A model generated the notes under the pieces. It searched no databases. It was not told the DNA's origin and saw only the letters and a program-made list of their open reading frames with translations. Source: Bacillota bacterium (GTDB lineage Bacteria > Bacillota_I > Bacilli_A > Izemoplasmatales > UBA1188). From it: DNA of 64,000 nt. Location: positions 228,659-292,658 of the forward strand of contig JAEYPN010000030.1 of NCBI GenBank assembly GCA_023410715.1. The letters run 5' to 3'. The translations under genes were made by a program, and so were the position numbers. This document shows, in pieces, positions 1 to 9,167 of this stretch. Position 1 is the first letter of the stretch. Each line of letters starts with the position of its first letter.

Positions 1-725
1 GCTTCTTCAAACGATAAATTTAAGTTATAATAATCAAGCATTTCGTTATAACCTATAGCCTTAGGATATTTACCCTGATTAAATAAATTAAAAGCTTCTT
101 CTTTTAATCCTTCATTAATCATTTTATCAACTCTTTTATTAATGATTTCATAAAGGTTTTCTCTTTCTTCTGTTAATCCTAAAATTAAAATATCGTATAA
201 AGGAACATTCTTTTTTGTGGATTCTATTTCATTATTTTCTGCTTTTTCAATGGCTCTTATTAATCTTTGACGATTGTTAATATGAACTGTCTTTAAAGCT
301 ATAGGATTTAGCTTTTCAAGCATTTTATATAGTTCTTCATTTGAGAAGTCTTCATATAGGCTTCTTTTTTTAATAGTTTCTTCTTTAAATTCGTAATCAT
401 ATAAAGCCGCTTTAATATAAAACCCTGTCCCGCCACATATAATTGGTAATTTATTTTTATCACTTAATTCATCAATAAGCCTTCTTACTTCCTTTTGAAA
501 ATCATAAACTGTATATTCTTCTCCGAGTGATAAGATGTCAATTAAATGATGATTTACGCCTTCTTTTTCTTCTTCTTTTACCTTTGCCGAACCAATGTTT
601 AATTCTTTATATACCTGAACGCTATCGCCAGAAATAATTTCGGTGTTCAAGTATTTAGCAAGTGCAATTGAAAGCTTCGTTTTACCAATTCCTGTTGGTC
701 CAACTATCGCAATAACTTTTTTCAT
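1..725 (-). CDS. miaA: tRNA dimethylallyltransferase MiaA (3' end cut by window edge)
   Basis: Transfers a dimethylallyl group to the N6 of A37 in tRNAs that read UNN codons; MiaB then methylthiolates the same base. The reverse strand reads MKKVIAIVGPTGIGKT from an ATG at 725, giving the P-loop at residues 9-16, followed by SGDSVQVYK and CGGTGFYIKA motifs of the family. About 241 residues are visible and the reading frame stays open to base 1, so the C-terminal end is outside the window. The ATG overlaps the mutL stop by one base (TAATG), so it is translationally coupled to mutL and probably cotranscribed with mutS-mutL, as in Bacillus. Confidence 0.95.
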   Translation of the reverse strand, partial: MKKVIAIVGPTGIGKTKLSIALAKYLNTEIISGDSVQVYKELNIGSAKVKEEEKEGVNHHLIDILSLGEEYTVYDFQKEVRRLIDELSDKNKLPIICGGTGFYIKAALYDYEFKEETIKKRSLYEDFSNEELYKMLEKLNPIALKTVHINNRQRLIRAIEKAENNEIESTKKNVPLYDILILGLTEERENLYEIINKRVDKMINEGLKEEAFNLFNQGKYPKAIGYNEMLDYYNLNLSFEE

Positions 726-2626
726 TAAATAACCCTCTTAAACATTTTTTCCATTTCATATTTTGTTATTTTAATAATGACTGGCCTACCATGCGGACAA
801 TTATATGGATTTTCACAGAATTCTAAATCATCTAATAACTTATATATTTCATTTAAGCTTAAGTATTTATTAGCCTTAATCGAATGTTTACAGCTTAGCT
901 GCATTGCAACCTTATCTACTTCGTGTAATATATCTTTCTCTTGATTATTTATTACCATATCAATTATTTCATCAATATAAGGTATTTCCATTCCTACCGG
1001 AAAAAAAGTTGGAATCTTTGTGGCAAGTAGTAGATTACTCTCTTTTTTCACTAAAGTAACACCCAATTTTTCAATATCAGCTAAATATGGTTCAACCTGA
1101 ATCATTTCACTTTGTGTAATACTATATTCAAGTGGAATAAGCAAATCATAAGTTCTAATTTCTTTTTCTTGCATAATTTTTTTATAGCGCTCATATCTAA
1201 TTCTTTCTGCTGCCGCATGTTGATCAATAATAAAAAGTCCTTCTTCATTTTGAGCAAGTAGATAAGTTGCTTCATATTGACCAATATAAGATAGCTTAGG
1301 AATTTTTCTTTCGCTTGTTTCCTTAACTGATTCTATAGTTTTAATAGGTTCTTTAAATATTACTTGTTCTTTAACCTTTTCGGATTCATAAGTAATTATA
1401 TCTTCAGAAATATTATCTATCTTATCTTCTTTTATTTCTTTAGTAATTTCATATGATTCAAAAGGCTTTACTATTTCAATAGGCTCATTAGTTTTAACTT
1501 GTTCAAACACTTTAGATTGTTTTATTTCATTATTTTTATAATCTTCTTTTATTTCCTCTAAAATGTTTTCCTTTGGTAAAACTAATTGTTCCTGCTTTTC
1601 TACATTATTTATTTCATCGGTATATTTAACATCGACAATTAAATTAAAACCTTTCAGTTTATTTTGAATTGTCTCTATTATTAATTTTTTAAGTGATTCT
1701 TCTTCGGAAAATTTAATTTCAAATTTCGTTGGATGAATATTAACATCAATTAATAATGGATCAACATTAATCTTTAAGACAGTAATTGGATAACGTCCTT
1801 TAGGAATATAACCATAATAAGCATTAACTACAGCTTGGATTATCGCTTGGTTATGAACAACCCTACCATTGCAAATAATGGTAATATAGCCTTTATTTGG
1901 CCTGTTTACTACTGGTTCAAAAATAAAACCACTAATTTTAAAGTCACGATTTTCAGTATTAAAAGAGTGAGCTTTCTTAATAATTGAATAATCATATATT
2001 ACGGCTAAGGCTTCAAGCAAATTATTATTACCTGGAGTATTAATTATTTCTTTACCATTATTTGTTAAAACAAATTTTATTTGCGGATTACTGATAGCAA
2101 ATTTAGTCACTATGTCAGTAATTGCTGATAACTCAACATTTAAATTCTTTAAATATTTTAAACGGGCAGGTGTGTTATAAAAAATATTATTAACAGTCAT
2201 TATCGTGCCTTTTTGCGCCTGATATTTATTTGCTTTAATAATTTTACCGCCTTTAGCTAAAACCTCAAAACCACTATTTCCAGTACCTGTTTCTAGGTGC
2301 AATTCACTGATTGCAGCAATAGAAGGTATCGCTTCACCACGAAACCCAAGCGTACTTATTCTAAATAAATCATATTCATTTCTTATTTTACTTGTCGCGT
2401 GTCTTTTAAAGGCTAAAAGGGCATCTTCATCATCCATGCCATCTCCATTGTCCGTCACTTTAATTTCACTTAAGCCACAGTCTTTAAGTTCTACTTTGAT
2501 CATTTTGGCATTAGCATCAATACTATTTTCAATTAGTTCTTTACAGACGTTTGCACATTTTTCAATGACTTCACCTGCGGAAATTAAGTTTTGGATATTA
2601 ATATCTAATTCAATAATTCTGCCCAT
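725..2626 (-). CDS. mutL: DNA mismatch repair protein MutL (endonuclease type)
   Basis: Mismatch-repair GHKL ATPase that links MutS to strand nicking. The N-terminal ATPase has ELIENSIDA, DNGDGM and TLGFRGEA; a long Glu/Lys-rich linker (about residues 330-430) leads to the C-terminal domain. That domain carries the metal-binding endonuclease motif DQHA-x2-E-x4-E near residue 468 plus CKHSIKA and CPHGRP, so it should nick DNA itself, as in bacteria lacking MutH. The frame is open to a GTG at 2635, but that GTG overlaps the Shine-Dalgarno AAAGGAG; the ATG at 2626 lies eight bases beyond it and is the start used here (633 aa). Ends overlapping miaA. Confidence 0.96.
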   Translation of the reverse strand: MGRIIELDINIQNLISAGEVIEKCANVCKELIENSIDANAKMIKVELKDCGLSEIKVTDNGDGMDDEDALLAFKRHATSKIRNEYDLFRISTLGFRGEAIPSIAAISELHLETGTGNSGFEVLAKGGKIIKANKYQAQKGTIMTVNNIFYNTPARLKYLKNLNVELSAITDIVTKFAISNPQIKFVLTNNGKEIINTPGNNNLLEALAVIYDYSIIKKAHSFNTENRDFKISGFIFEPVVNRPNKGYITIICNGRVVHNQAIIQAVVNAYYGYIPKGRYPITVLKINVDPLLIDVNIHPTKFEIKFSEEESLKKLIIETIQNKLKGFNLIVDVKYTDEINNVEKQEQLVLPKENILEEIKEDYKNNEIKQSKVFEQVKTNEPIEIVKPFESYEITKEIKEDKIDNISEDIITYESEKVKEQVIFKEPIKTIESVKETSERKIPKLSYIGQYEATYLLAQNEEGLFIIDQHAAAERIRYERYKKIMQEKEIRTYDLLIPLEYSITQSEMIQVEPYLADIEKLGVTLVKKESNLLLATKIPTFFPVGMEIPYIDEIIDMVINNQEKDILHEVDKVAMQLSCKHSIKANKYLSLNEIYKLLDDLEFCENPYNCPHGRPVIIKITKYEMEKMFKRVI

Positions 2627-2658
2627 TAAATTCACTCCTTTTGAAAAAGATAAGAAAA

Positions 2659-5229
2659 TTACTTCTTATCAATTTTTTCTATTAAATCACCTAGTTTTAT
2701 TAGTGCTTGCATAGGTGTATATTCATTTATATCAATTAATTTTAATTCATTAATAACTTCACTATAATCATTTTCTTCTTCCTTAATGATTGGTGTATCA
2801 AAATCAAATAAATCAAGCTCCTGAGGTTTAATACTAATGTTATTCTTCTCAAGCTCTTTTAAGATAATATTTGCTCTTTCAATTACTGGATTAGGAATAT
2901 TAGCAAGTTTTGCCACATGAATTCCATAAGATTTATCTGTAGGACCTTTTAAAACTTTATGTAAAAAAACAATCTTTCCCTTTTCCTCTAAAGCTCCTAC
3001 ATGGACATTGACTAAACCCGTTAATTCATCTTCTAAGAAGGTTAACTCGTGATAGTGTGTCGAGAATAATAACTTACATTTAAGTTTATGATGAGCATAT
3101 TCGATAATCGCCTCAGCTAAAGCCATGCCATCATATGTCGCAGTTCCTCTACCTATTTCATCAAATAAGATAAGTGAATTAGCAGTAGCATATCTTAGGG
3201 CATAGTTTACCTCAAGCATTTCAACCATAAATGTTGATTGGCCGCTTACAAGGTCATCACTTGCTCCAATACGTGTAAATATCGCATCAAAGATGGGGAT
3301 AATTGCCACTTCAGCTGGAACATATGAGCCTATCTGAGCCATAATGATTATTAAAGCTAATTGACGCATATAAGTTGATTTACCAGCCATATTAGGCCCG
3401 GTAATAAGTAAGATATTTGTGTCCTTATCCATAATAATATCATTTTCAACAAACTTTTCTGCCTTAATTTTTTCAACAACTGGATGACGTGAACCATATA
3501 TTTCAATGCTTCTTTTCTCATTAAATTTAGGTCTTACATAACTATTTTCCGTTGCAATAACTGCAAAGGCTATTAACATATCAATATAAGCAATATAACC
3601 TGCTAAATCTTGAAGTTCCGTAATAAAATTTTTAACTTCATCACGAAGTTCAATAAATAAGTCATACTCTAAACTAATTGCTTTTTCTTGTGAGCCTAAT
3701 ATTAAATTTTCTTTTTCTTTTAACTCTTGTGTAATATATCTTTCAGCGTTAGATAATGTTTGTTTACGTTCATATCCATATTCATCAAGAACTAAATCAG
3801 ACTGGGAACGCAAGACTTCAATATAATAGCCAAATACCCGATTATAACCGATCTTTAACTTTTTGATCCCAGTTTTTTCTCGTTCTTTTTCTTCAAATTC
3901 ATTCAACCAAGTATTTGCGTTGTCTTTTAGATATCTTAGTTCGTCTAAGTCTTTATTATATCCAGTTTTGATGATTCCCCCTTCTTTAATAGATAGTGGA
4001 GGATTATCGACAATCGCATTATCAATTTTATCTAAGATGTCTTTAAGTAGTGGAAGCTTGTCTGATAAATTTTTAGCAACATCATTATTTAGTGCATTTA
4101 GTTCTTCTTTAATGTGTGGAATAACTCTTAAAGAACGAGCTAAATTTATTAAATCCTTGGCGTTAGAATTACCAAAGGAAATTCGTCCAACAATTCTTTC
4201 TAAGTCATATATTTCTTTTAAGGAATTTATTATTTCTTGTCTTTGGATAAAATTATCTTTAAAAAGCGTTACCAAATCGAGTCTATCATTAATATTTGAT
4301 TCTTTTACTTCGGGCCTTAAAATGTTTCTTTTTAAATAACGTGAACCCATCGCTGTTTGACATTTATCGAGTAACCAGAATAAGGTACCTTTTTTATTTG
4401 ATAGTCTCAATGTTTCAACAAGTTCAAGATTTTTCATTGAATGATTATCTATTTTTAGATAGCTAGTTGATACAAATACTTGTGCTTTTTGTAAATGCAT
4501 CAATTCCCTTTTTTGTGTTTCAACTAGATAATTAGCTAACATCCCAAATGTTTCAAGATACATCGCATTATAAACTTCGGATACTAATGATTTCATATAA
4601 AGTGGTATTTCTGTATTATCATTATAAGAAACCGTTAAGGATGCGATCTCTAAAAATTTATTTAATTGAACCTTTGAAAATGTTTTATTGACAATGATCT
4701 CTTTTGCATCAAGGTTAATTATTTCATTGAGTAAAATATCGTAATCTTTTGGAAGTTCAGTAATACTCATTTCACCAGTAGAAATATCACAATAAGCTAT
4801 CACAAACGCTGTTTTAAACTCTCTTAAAGCTACAATGTAATTATTTGTTTTTTCATCAATCATACCTTCATCAATAACAGTACCAGGTGTAATAACTTTA
4901 ATAATTTCTCTTTTAACAATTCCTTTAGCTAACGCTGGATCTTCCATTTGCTCGCAAATTGCAATTTTATATCCTTTTTCAACCAAACGTTCAACATAGA
5001 TATTTGCGGCATGATATGGAACACCACACATAGGGACACGCTCTTCTTGACCTGCATCTCTTCCAGTTAAGACAATTTCAAGTTCTCTTGATGCAGTTAA
5101 TGCATCATCAAAAAACATCTCATAAAAGTCACCTAAGCGAAAAAAGACTATAGTATCCTTATAGTCTTCTTTAATCTTTAAATATTGTTGCATCATCGGT
5201 GTAAAATTTTGAACCTTTGAATCTTTCAT
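2659..5229 (-). CDS. mutS: DNA mismatch repair protein MutS
   Basis: Recognises mismatches and recruits MutL. 856 residues, normal for MutS1. The mismatch-reading Phe-x-Glu motif is at F35-Y-E37 (GDFYEMF). The C-terminal ABC-type ATPase has Walker A GPNMAGKST, the FDEIGRGTATYDG Walker B/signature region and STHYHEL. Start ATG is preceded by GAGGTG at six bases. mutL follows after 32 bases, so the pair is an operon; the upstream gene is a membrane protein 22 bases away that may be cotranscribed. Nothing is missing from the catalytic motifs. Confidence 0.97.
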   Translation of the reverse strand: MKDSKVQNFTPMMQQYLKIKEDYKDTIVFFRLGDFYEMFFDDALTASRELEIVLTGRDAGQEERVPMCGVPYHAANIYVERLVEKGYKIAICEQMEDPALAKGIVKREIIKVITPGTVIDEGMIDEKTNNYIVALREFKTAFVIAYCDISTGEMSITELPKDYDILLNEIINLDAKEIIVNKTFSKVQLNKFLEIASLTVSYNDNTEIPLYMKSLVSEVYNAMYLETFGMLANYLVETQKRELMHLQKAQVFVSTSYLKIDNHSMKNLELVETLRLSNKKGTLFWLLDKCQTAMGSRYLKRNILRPEVKESNINDRLDLVTLFKDNFIQRQEIINSLKEIYDLERIVGRISFGNSNAKDLINLARSLRVIPHIKEELNALNNDVAKNLSDKLPLLKDILDKIDNAIVDNPPLSIKEGGIIKTGYNKDLDELRYLKDNANTWLNEFEEKEREKTGIKKLKIGYNRVFGYYIEVLRSQSDLVLDEYGYERKQTLSNAERYITQELKEKENLILGSQEKAISLEYDLFIELRDEVKNFITELQDLAGYIAYIDMLIAFAVIATENSYVRPKFNEKRSIEIYGSRHPVVEKIKAEKFVENDIIMDKDTNILLITGPNMAGKSTYMRQLALIIIMAQIGSYVPAEVAIIPIFDAIFTRIGASDDLVSGQSTFMVEMLEVNYALRYATANSLILFDEIGRGTATYDGMALAEAIIEYAHHKLKCKLLFSTHYHELTFLEDELTGLVNVHVGALEEKGKIVFLHKVLKGPTDKSYGIHVAKLANIPNPVIERANIILKELEKNNISIKPQELDLFDFDTPIIKEEENDYSEVINELKLIDINEYTPMQALIKLGDLIEKIDKK

Positions 5230-5251
5230 TGTGACACCTCAAGATAAGTTA

Positions 5252-6619
5252 TTATGCTAAGAATGTCTTATACCCATAATAACCAAGAACCACTAGTATT
5301 GCAAGTAAAACAATGATGATAATTGTAATGCCAATACCAAGTTTACGATTACGTTTTTTATAGTATACTTTGATGATTTTTTGAATTTCTTCATCAATTG
5401 CAGGGTCATAATAACTTACTACTTTTTCTTCAATTTGTTTTTGTGGTTCTTCTACCACTTGTATATGTTCATTTTTTTCTGCTATTTCTTGTTTTATTTC
5501 TTTTGTTTCTTCATTTGCCTCTTCTTCTAAAGAGTCAACAGTTACTAAAGCTTCCTCAACTAAAGTTTCTTGAACAGGTTCATCATCCGACACAGAATCT
5601 TCTACTAATTCAAGTTCTTCTTGAACAATATTTTCTTCCTCTTTAGTGTCTTCAACTACCTCAACAGGAACGTAATCATCTTCTTCGTCTTCTTTTTCAG
5701 ATACAATTTTTTCAATTTCTTTTTCAATATATTGGTTTGAAATAGGAATTGCTTGATCACTACCTTCAATTGTAATAGGTTCCATATCAGGAACGACTTC
5801 AGAAGGAACAAATACATTAATATCGTAATTATGTAAATCTTGTTCTATACTTTGATGATATTTACCAAGTGAATAAATAATATATTCTACCATATCAGAT
5901 TTTTTAAGATCTGTTGAAACCTTAAAACCTTGATTTTTTGCATAGATTTCTAGATCAAGTACCGATTTTTTCTTAAGCTCATTAATTTCTGATTCTTTTA
6001 ATTGAAATCTTGCCGAAATAATTTCAAGTAATTTTCCTTTGTTAATTCTTCTTGGTACATCAACATTATATTTTAAACCTAATTCATGTAAATCAGTTAG
6101 AGTTGCTGATACAACCAATGATTCTTTAATAACGCTTAAGCATAACCCATCAAGATATCCTTTTGGTGTATAATAAATTTTTTGAAAATTGGCAAGAGTT
6201 TCTTGAAATGTTTCTTTATTTTTTGATTTCAAGAATTTTTGATGCAACTTTTCAAGTTCAGCATAAAATGCATTAGTTACCCCATAGAGTTTAGCATTTA
6301 AAAGAAATACTTTAAAAAATATTTCCTTGTATTCCACATCTTCTGGTTGAAGATTATATGTAGTAATTGCCTTTTCTAATAAGTAAATTGAAAAGTTTTT
6401 ATACGCTCTTAAACGATATTTGTATTCATCAGTATAAGTGTCATATAATTTCTTGTCAAATACATATTTTGAAACTGTTTCTCTTAAAATAAATTTGTGA
6501 AGATAATCAGGTAAATAAATGTGATTGACCTTTAATAAGTGTACTATTTCAACACTGGGTATATTCACAAGGGAACTAGCGTATAAGAAAATCTCATCGT
6601 TTGTTTTTAAATTTGTCAT
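5252..6619 (-). CDS. acidic tail-anchored membrane protein with SAP/HeH-like helices, function unknown
   Basis: Not recognised as a named family. 455 residues from the ATG at 6619, chosen over GTG 6628 and ATG 6625 because GGGTG lies six bases before it. Residues 1-175 are helical. Two short segments, roughly 185-210 and 225-250 (the second containing DLEIYAKNQGFKVSTDLKKS), look like SAP/HeH/Rho-N helix-extended-helix modules, which often bind nucleic acid. A strongly acidic, low-complexity stretch (about 290-405) follows, then a basic KKRNRK patch, one transmembrane helix near the C-terminus and a short tail. This predicts a cytoplasmic protein anchored by its C-terminus. It sits between cotE and mutS, where B. 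subtilis has no such gene. Confidence 0.75.
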   Translation of the reverse strand: MTNLKTNDEIFLYASSLVNIPSVEIVHLLKVNHIYLPDYLHKFILRETVSKYVFDKKLYDTYTDEYKYRLRAYKNFSIYLLEKAITTYNLQPEDVEYKEIFFKVFLLNAKLYGVTNAFYAELEKLHQKFLKSKNKETFQETLANFQKIYYTPKGYLDGLCLSVIKESLVVSATLTDLHELGLKYNVDVPRRINKGKLLEIISARFQLKESEINELKKKSVLDLEIYAKNQGFKVSTDLKKSDMVEYIIYSLGKYHQSIEQDLHNYDINVFVPSEVVPDMEPITIEGSDQAIPISNQYIEKEIEKIVSEKEDEEDDYVPVEVVEDTKEEENIVQEELELVEDSVSDDEPVQETLVEEALVTVDSLEEEANEETKEIKQEIAEKNEHIQVVEEPQKQIEEKVVSYYDPAIDEEIQKIIKVYYKKRNRKLGIGITIIIIVLLAILVVLGYYGYKTFLA

Positions 6620-6655
6620 TTCCATCACCCGTTATTTAGTATTTTATATATATAT

Positions 6656-6684
6656 ATCTTACAACATAAAAGTTAATAATTCAA
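6656..6684 (-). promoter_or_regulatory. sigma-A-like promoter for the 455-aa protein and mutSL
   Basis: Reading the minus strand, TTGAAT (6684-6679), a 17-base spacer, then TAAGAT (6661-6656). The start codon is about 37 bases further on. The -10 differs from consensus at one base. Confidence 0.5.
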
Positions 6685-6746
6685 GGATTAAAGATAAATA
6701 TTTCATTTATTTTTGGCTTTTTCCCTTGATTTTACAACTAAATTTA

Positions 6747-6776
6747 AAAAAGCAAACTTTAAAAGTATTGCTTTTT
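6747..6776 (-). terminator. terminator after cotE
   Basis: AAAAGCAA paired with TTGCTTTT around a 12-base loop, with a T-run on the minus strand directly after the cotE stop. It separates cotE from the mutS operon. Confidence 0.6.
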
Positions 6777-6781
6777 AAAAA

Positions 6782-7294
6782 TTAGACATTCTGGTTAATA
6801 AAATTTTCATTTACATTATTGTCTATATCAAAATCTTCTGGCCAAACATTACTATTTTCTAAAATAGAAATTGAAATTTTTGTTTCACCAACAATATCAG
6901 CCTGTGCTTCAAATACGATGTCTAGTTCAATCATATCTAAAGTAATGATTCCATCAAGGCAAGTTGGATGTTGTAAAATTTTAACTATAATATCTGAACC
7001 TTCTGTTGCATCACCAATAATTGGCACAATTTTCATTTTCTCTCTATATTCAATAACATGCTTTGCCACATCTGTCTTTAAATAATTATCGTATGAATAC
7101 CATACATTTAGTTCAAAAACACCAGATACTTCTACCTGATCATCAACTCGATGTGCTTCAAATTGATGGTTTAATACAAGACACCCCAATATGCTCGTAG
7201 CTTGATACTGCGGTTTAATTTTTTCTTTTAATTTGATTATTTTCTTACCTTTTCCTACTACCGCTTTGGTAACAATTTCTCTGACCGTATTCAT
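6782..7294 (-). CDS. cotE: CotE-family outer spore coat morphogenetic protein homologue
   Basis: In Bacillus CotE directs assembly of the outer spore coat. This 170-aa protein matches it along most of its length: REIVTKAVVGKGKK at the N-terminus, TSILGCLVLNHQFEA, VFELNVWYSYD, VLQHPTCL, VVGETK-like DIVGETKISI and an acidic C-terminal tail. Its position between miaB-ymcA and mutS-mutL is the same as in B. subtilis, which supports orthology. The start has a good GAGGAG ribosome site. The gene stands alone between two terminators. No other sporulation gene is in the window, so whether the host forms spores cannot be told here. Confidence 0.85.
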   Translation of the reverse strand: MNTVREIVTKAVVGKGKKIIKLKEKIKPQYQATSILGCLVLNHQFEAHRVDDQVEVSGVFELNVWYSYDNYLKTDVAKHVIEYREKMKIVPIIGDATEGSDIIVKILQHPTCLDGIITLDMIELDIVFEAQADIVGETKISISILENSNVWPEDFDIDNNVNENFINQNV

Positions 7295-7361
7295 AATTCC
7301 CTCCTCAATATAATATATTCAAGCCAAGAAATTATGGCACAAATTATGCTTTAATAATAAA

Positions 7362-7380
7362 AAAGTCACGAAAGTGACTC
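7362..7380 (-). terminator. terminator overlapping the end of ymcA
   Basis: AGTCAC-GAAA-GTGACT hairpin followed on the minus strand by TTTTTT. The ymcA TGA stop lies inside the stem. Confidence 0.75.
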
Positions 7381-7683
7381 TTCAAAATTTAAGATTTTGT
7401 TAATCTCAGATGCTAAATAATTGACCTCTTCAACTAACATTAAATATTCAGAAATGATTGGATCATCAGTTAATTCCTGAAGTTTTAAATCATATTCTTC
7501 TTTAGACATTGAGTTTTTTTTACTAACCATTTGTCGTTGTTCATAAAGAAATTTCTGATATTTATCTAGTAAGACCTCATCATGAGTTACAAGCTCATGA
7601 AGCGTTTTAAATCTTTTAACCGTTTCATTAGTCTCTATTGCGCTAATTAAATCATCTAATTTATTCACTAACCATTTCCCCAT
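7366..7683 (-). CDS. ymcA: YlbF/YmcA family protein (RicA-like)
   Basis: In B. subtilis YmcA (RicA) joins YlbF and YaaT in a complex that speeds maturation of polycistronic mRNAs through RNase Y and affects sporulation and biofilm formation. This 105-aa helical protein has the family core, with PIISEYLMLVEEVNYLASEI near the C-terminus. It lies right after miaB, as in Bacillus. It is shorter than B. subtilis YmcA (about 140 aa) and lacks the Cys-containing C-terminal tail implicated in Fe-S binding. Its ATG, five bases after GGAG, is inside the last 23 bases of miaB, so translation is coupled. It ends in TGA, evidence that UGA is a stop in this organism. Confidence 0.8.
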   Translation of the reverse strand: MGKWLVNKLDDLISAIETNETVKRFKTLHELVTHDEVLLDKYQKFLYEQRQMVSKKNSMSKEEYDLKLQELTDDPIISEYLMLVEEVNYLASEINKILNFEESLS

Positions 7684-9091
7684 TCATGCTCCAAGTATGA
7701 ACCTCGGTTATTTTTACACTTACAATTTCGCCAATGTATTTCACATTACCAACTACATTAACTAGTTTGTTATGTTCACTATATCCCATTAATTTATTTT
7801 CATCATTTTTTGATTTTCCTTCAATTAGAACCTTAACAATCTTGTCTTTAAAGCGCATATTACCTTGTAGGTATCCTTCATTAACAATTTCATTAAGTTT
7901 TTGAAGTCTTGCTTTCTTTTCCTCTTCAGGAATAGTATTTTCATAGTTATAAGCAGGTGTCCCTTTTCTTGGTGAGAAAATAAAGGTAAATGCCCCCTCA
8001 AAATGACATCTTCTAACTAAATCTAAAGTTTGTTCAAAGTCTTCTCTTTCTTCGAAAGGGAAGGCAACAATAATATCAGTAGTCAAAGATACTTCTGGTA
8101 TCTTTGCATAGATTCTATCAACCAAATCTAAATACTGCTCTTTTGTATATTTTCTGTTCATCTTTGTTAGGACTTTTGTACTACCAGATTGAACAGGTAA
8201 ATGAATATGTGGCATTATATTTGGATATTTACTGATGATGTCAATGAGTTTATCATCAAAGTCCTTTGGATGAGATGTCGTAAATCTAATTCTTGCAATA
8301 TTTGTTTTAGCTAAATCTTCAAGAAGATTTGAAAATTCATAATTTTGATTAATAAAATCTTTACCATAAGAATTTACATTTTGACCTAGCAATGTAACTT
8401 CTTTATAACCATTATTAACTAGTTCTAAAACTTCTTTAATAATTTTATCCTTTGGACGAGACCTTTCCTTACCTCTAGTATATGGAACGATACAATATGT
8501 ACAAAACTCATCACAACCATACATAATATTAACCCAAGCTTTTTTTGCATTTTCTCTAACTAGAGGAATATCTTCAACAATATTACCTTCAAAAGACATT
8601 ATGTCTACTACTTTTTCTTCTTTATTAAATGCATCATATAAGTATTTAGGTAAATTAGAAATATTATGTGTTCCAAAAACAATATCAACGTTTCTATATG
8701 TTTTTAAGATTCTTTCAACAGTTACTTCTTCTTGAGGCATACAACCGCATACGGCAATCTTTACATTCTTATTATTTTTCTTAATGCCTTTAAGACGTCC
8801 TAGTTCACCATAAACTTTATTTTCAGCTGTTTCACGAATTGCACATGTATTCATAATAATAACACTAGCACTTAATTCATCATCAGTTTTCGTAAAATCT
8901 AATAATTTCATTATTCCTTCAATTTTTTCGCTATCCGCTTCATTTCCTTGACAACCAAAAGTATATAAGACATAAGATTTATTTGCCCCTAAATGCAAAT
9001 ATTTATCTTCTAGCGCAAATTCTAAAACGACATTCTCTTTATTTATTCTTTTCCGTGCTTTGTTTAGCTCCGGCAAGTTGTATTTTTCCAT
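7661..9091 (-). CDS. miaB: tRNA-2-methylthio-N6-dimethylallyladenosine synthase MiaB
   Basis: Radical SAM methylthiotransferase acting on A37 of tRNA after MiaA. The N-terminal UPF0004 domain has its three cluster cysteines at C47 (TFGCQGNEAD), C83 (MNTCAIRE) and C116 (GCMPQE). The radical SAM motif is YGCDEFCTYC, and a TRAM domain closes the protein. The frame extends to a GTG at 9100, but that triplet lies in the AGAAGGTG ribosome site; the ATG at 9091 is used (476 aa). miaB, ymcA, cotE, mutS, mutL and miaA keep Bacillus order, with both enzymes of the ms2i6A pathway in one neighbourhood. Confidence 0.96.
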   Translation of the reverse strand: MEKYNLPELNKARKRINKENVVLEFALEDKYLHLGANKSYVLYTFGCQGNEADSEKIEGIMKLLDFTKTDDELSASVIIMNTCAIRETAENKVYGELGRLKGIKKNNKNVKIAVCGCMPQEEVTVERILKTYRNVDIVFGTHNISNLPKYLYDAFNKEEKVVDIMSFEGNIVEDIPLVRENAKKAWVNIMYGCDEFCTYCIVPYTRGKERSRPKDKIIKEVLELVNNGYKEVTLLGQNVNSYGKDFINQNYEFSNLLEDLAKTNIARIRFTTSHPKDFDDKLIDIISKYPNIMPHIHLPVQSGSTKVLTKMNRKYTKEQYLDLVDRIYAKIPEVSLTTDIIVAFPFEEREDFEQTLDLVRRCHFEGAFTFIFSPRKGTPAYNYENTIPEEEKKARLQKLNEIVNEGYLQGNMRFKDKIVKVLIEGKSKNDENKLMGYSEHNKLVNVVGNVKYIGEIVSVKITEVHTWSMNGEMVSE

Positions 9092-9109
9092 TTGAATCAC
9101 CTTCTCATT

Positions 9110-9138
9110 ATTATATAAAAAAATTGAGTTTTTTGCAA
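9110..9138 (-). promoter_or_regulatory. promoter of miaB-ymcA
   Basis: Minus-strand TTGCAA (9138-9133), 17-base spacer, TATAAT (9115-9110), 18 bases before the miaB ATG. The leader is therefore very short. Confidence 0.6.
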
Positions 9139-9145
9139 GAAAAAA

Positions 9146-9167
9146 GGAAATTAGAAAACTAATTTCC
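9146..9167 (-). terminator. terminator of the endonuclease I gene
   Basis: GGAAATTAG-AAAA-CTAATTTCC stem with TTTTTTC after it on the minus strand; the stem overlaps the last codons of the gene. Confidence 0.75.

Noticed and set aside
2627..2635. GTG start giving MutL nine bases more
   Set aside because: The GTG overlaps the AAAGGAG ribosome site; the ATG at 2626 has correct spacing and gives the usual N-terminus.
7366..9091. UGA read as Trp (mycoplasma code)
   Set aside because: ymcA ends in TGA just where homologues end and within a terminator, and Trp is written TGG, as in the last codons of miaB.
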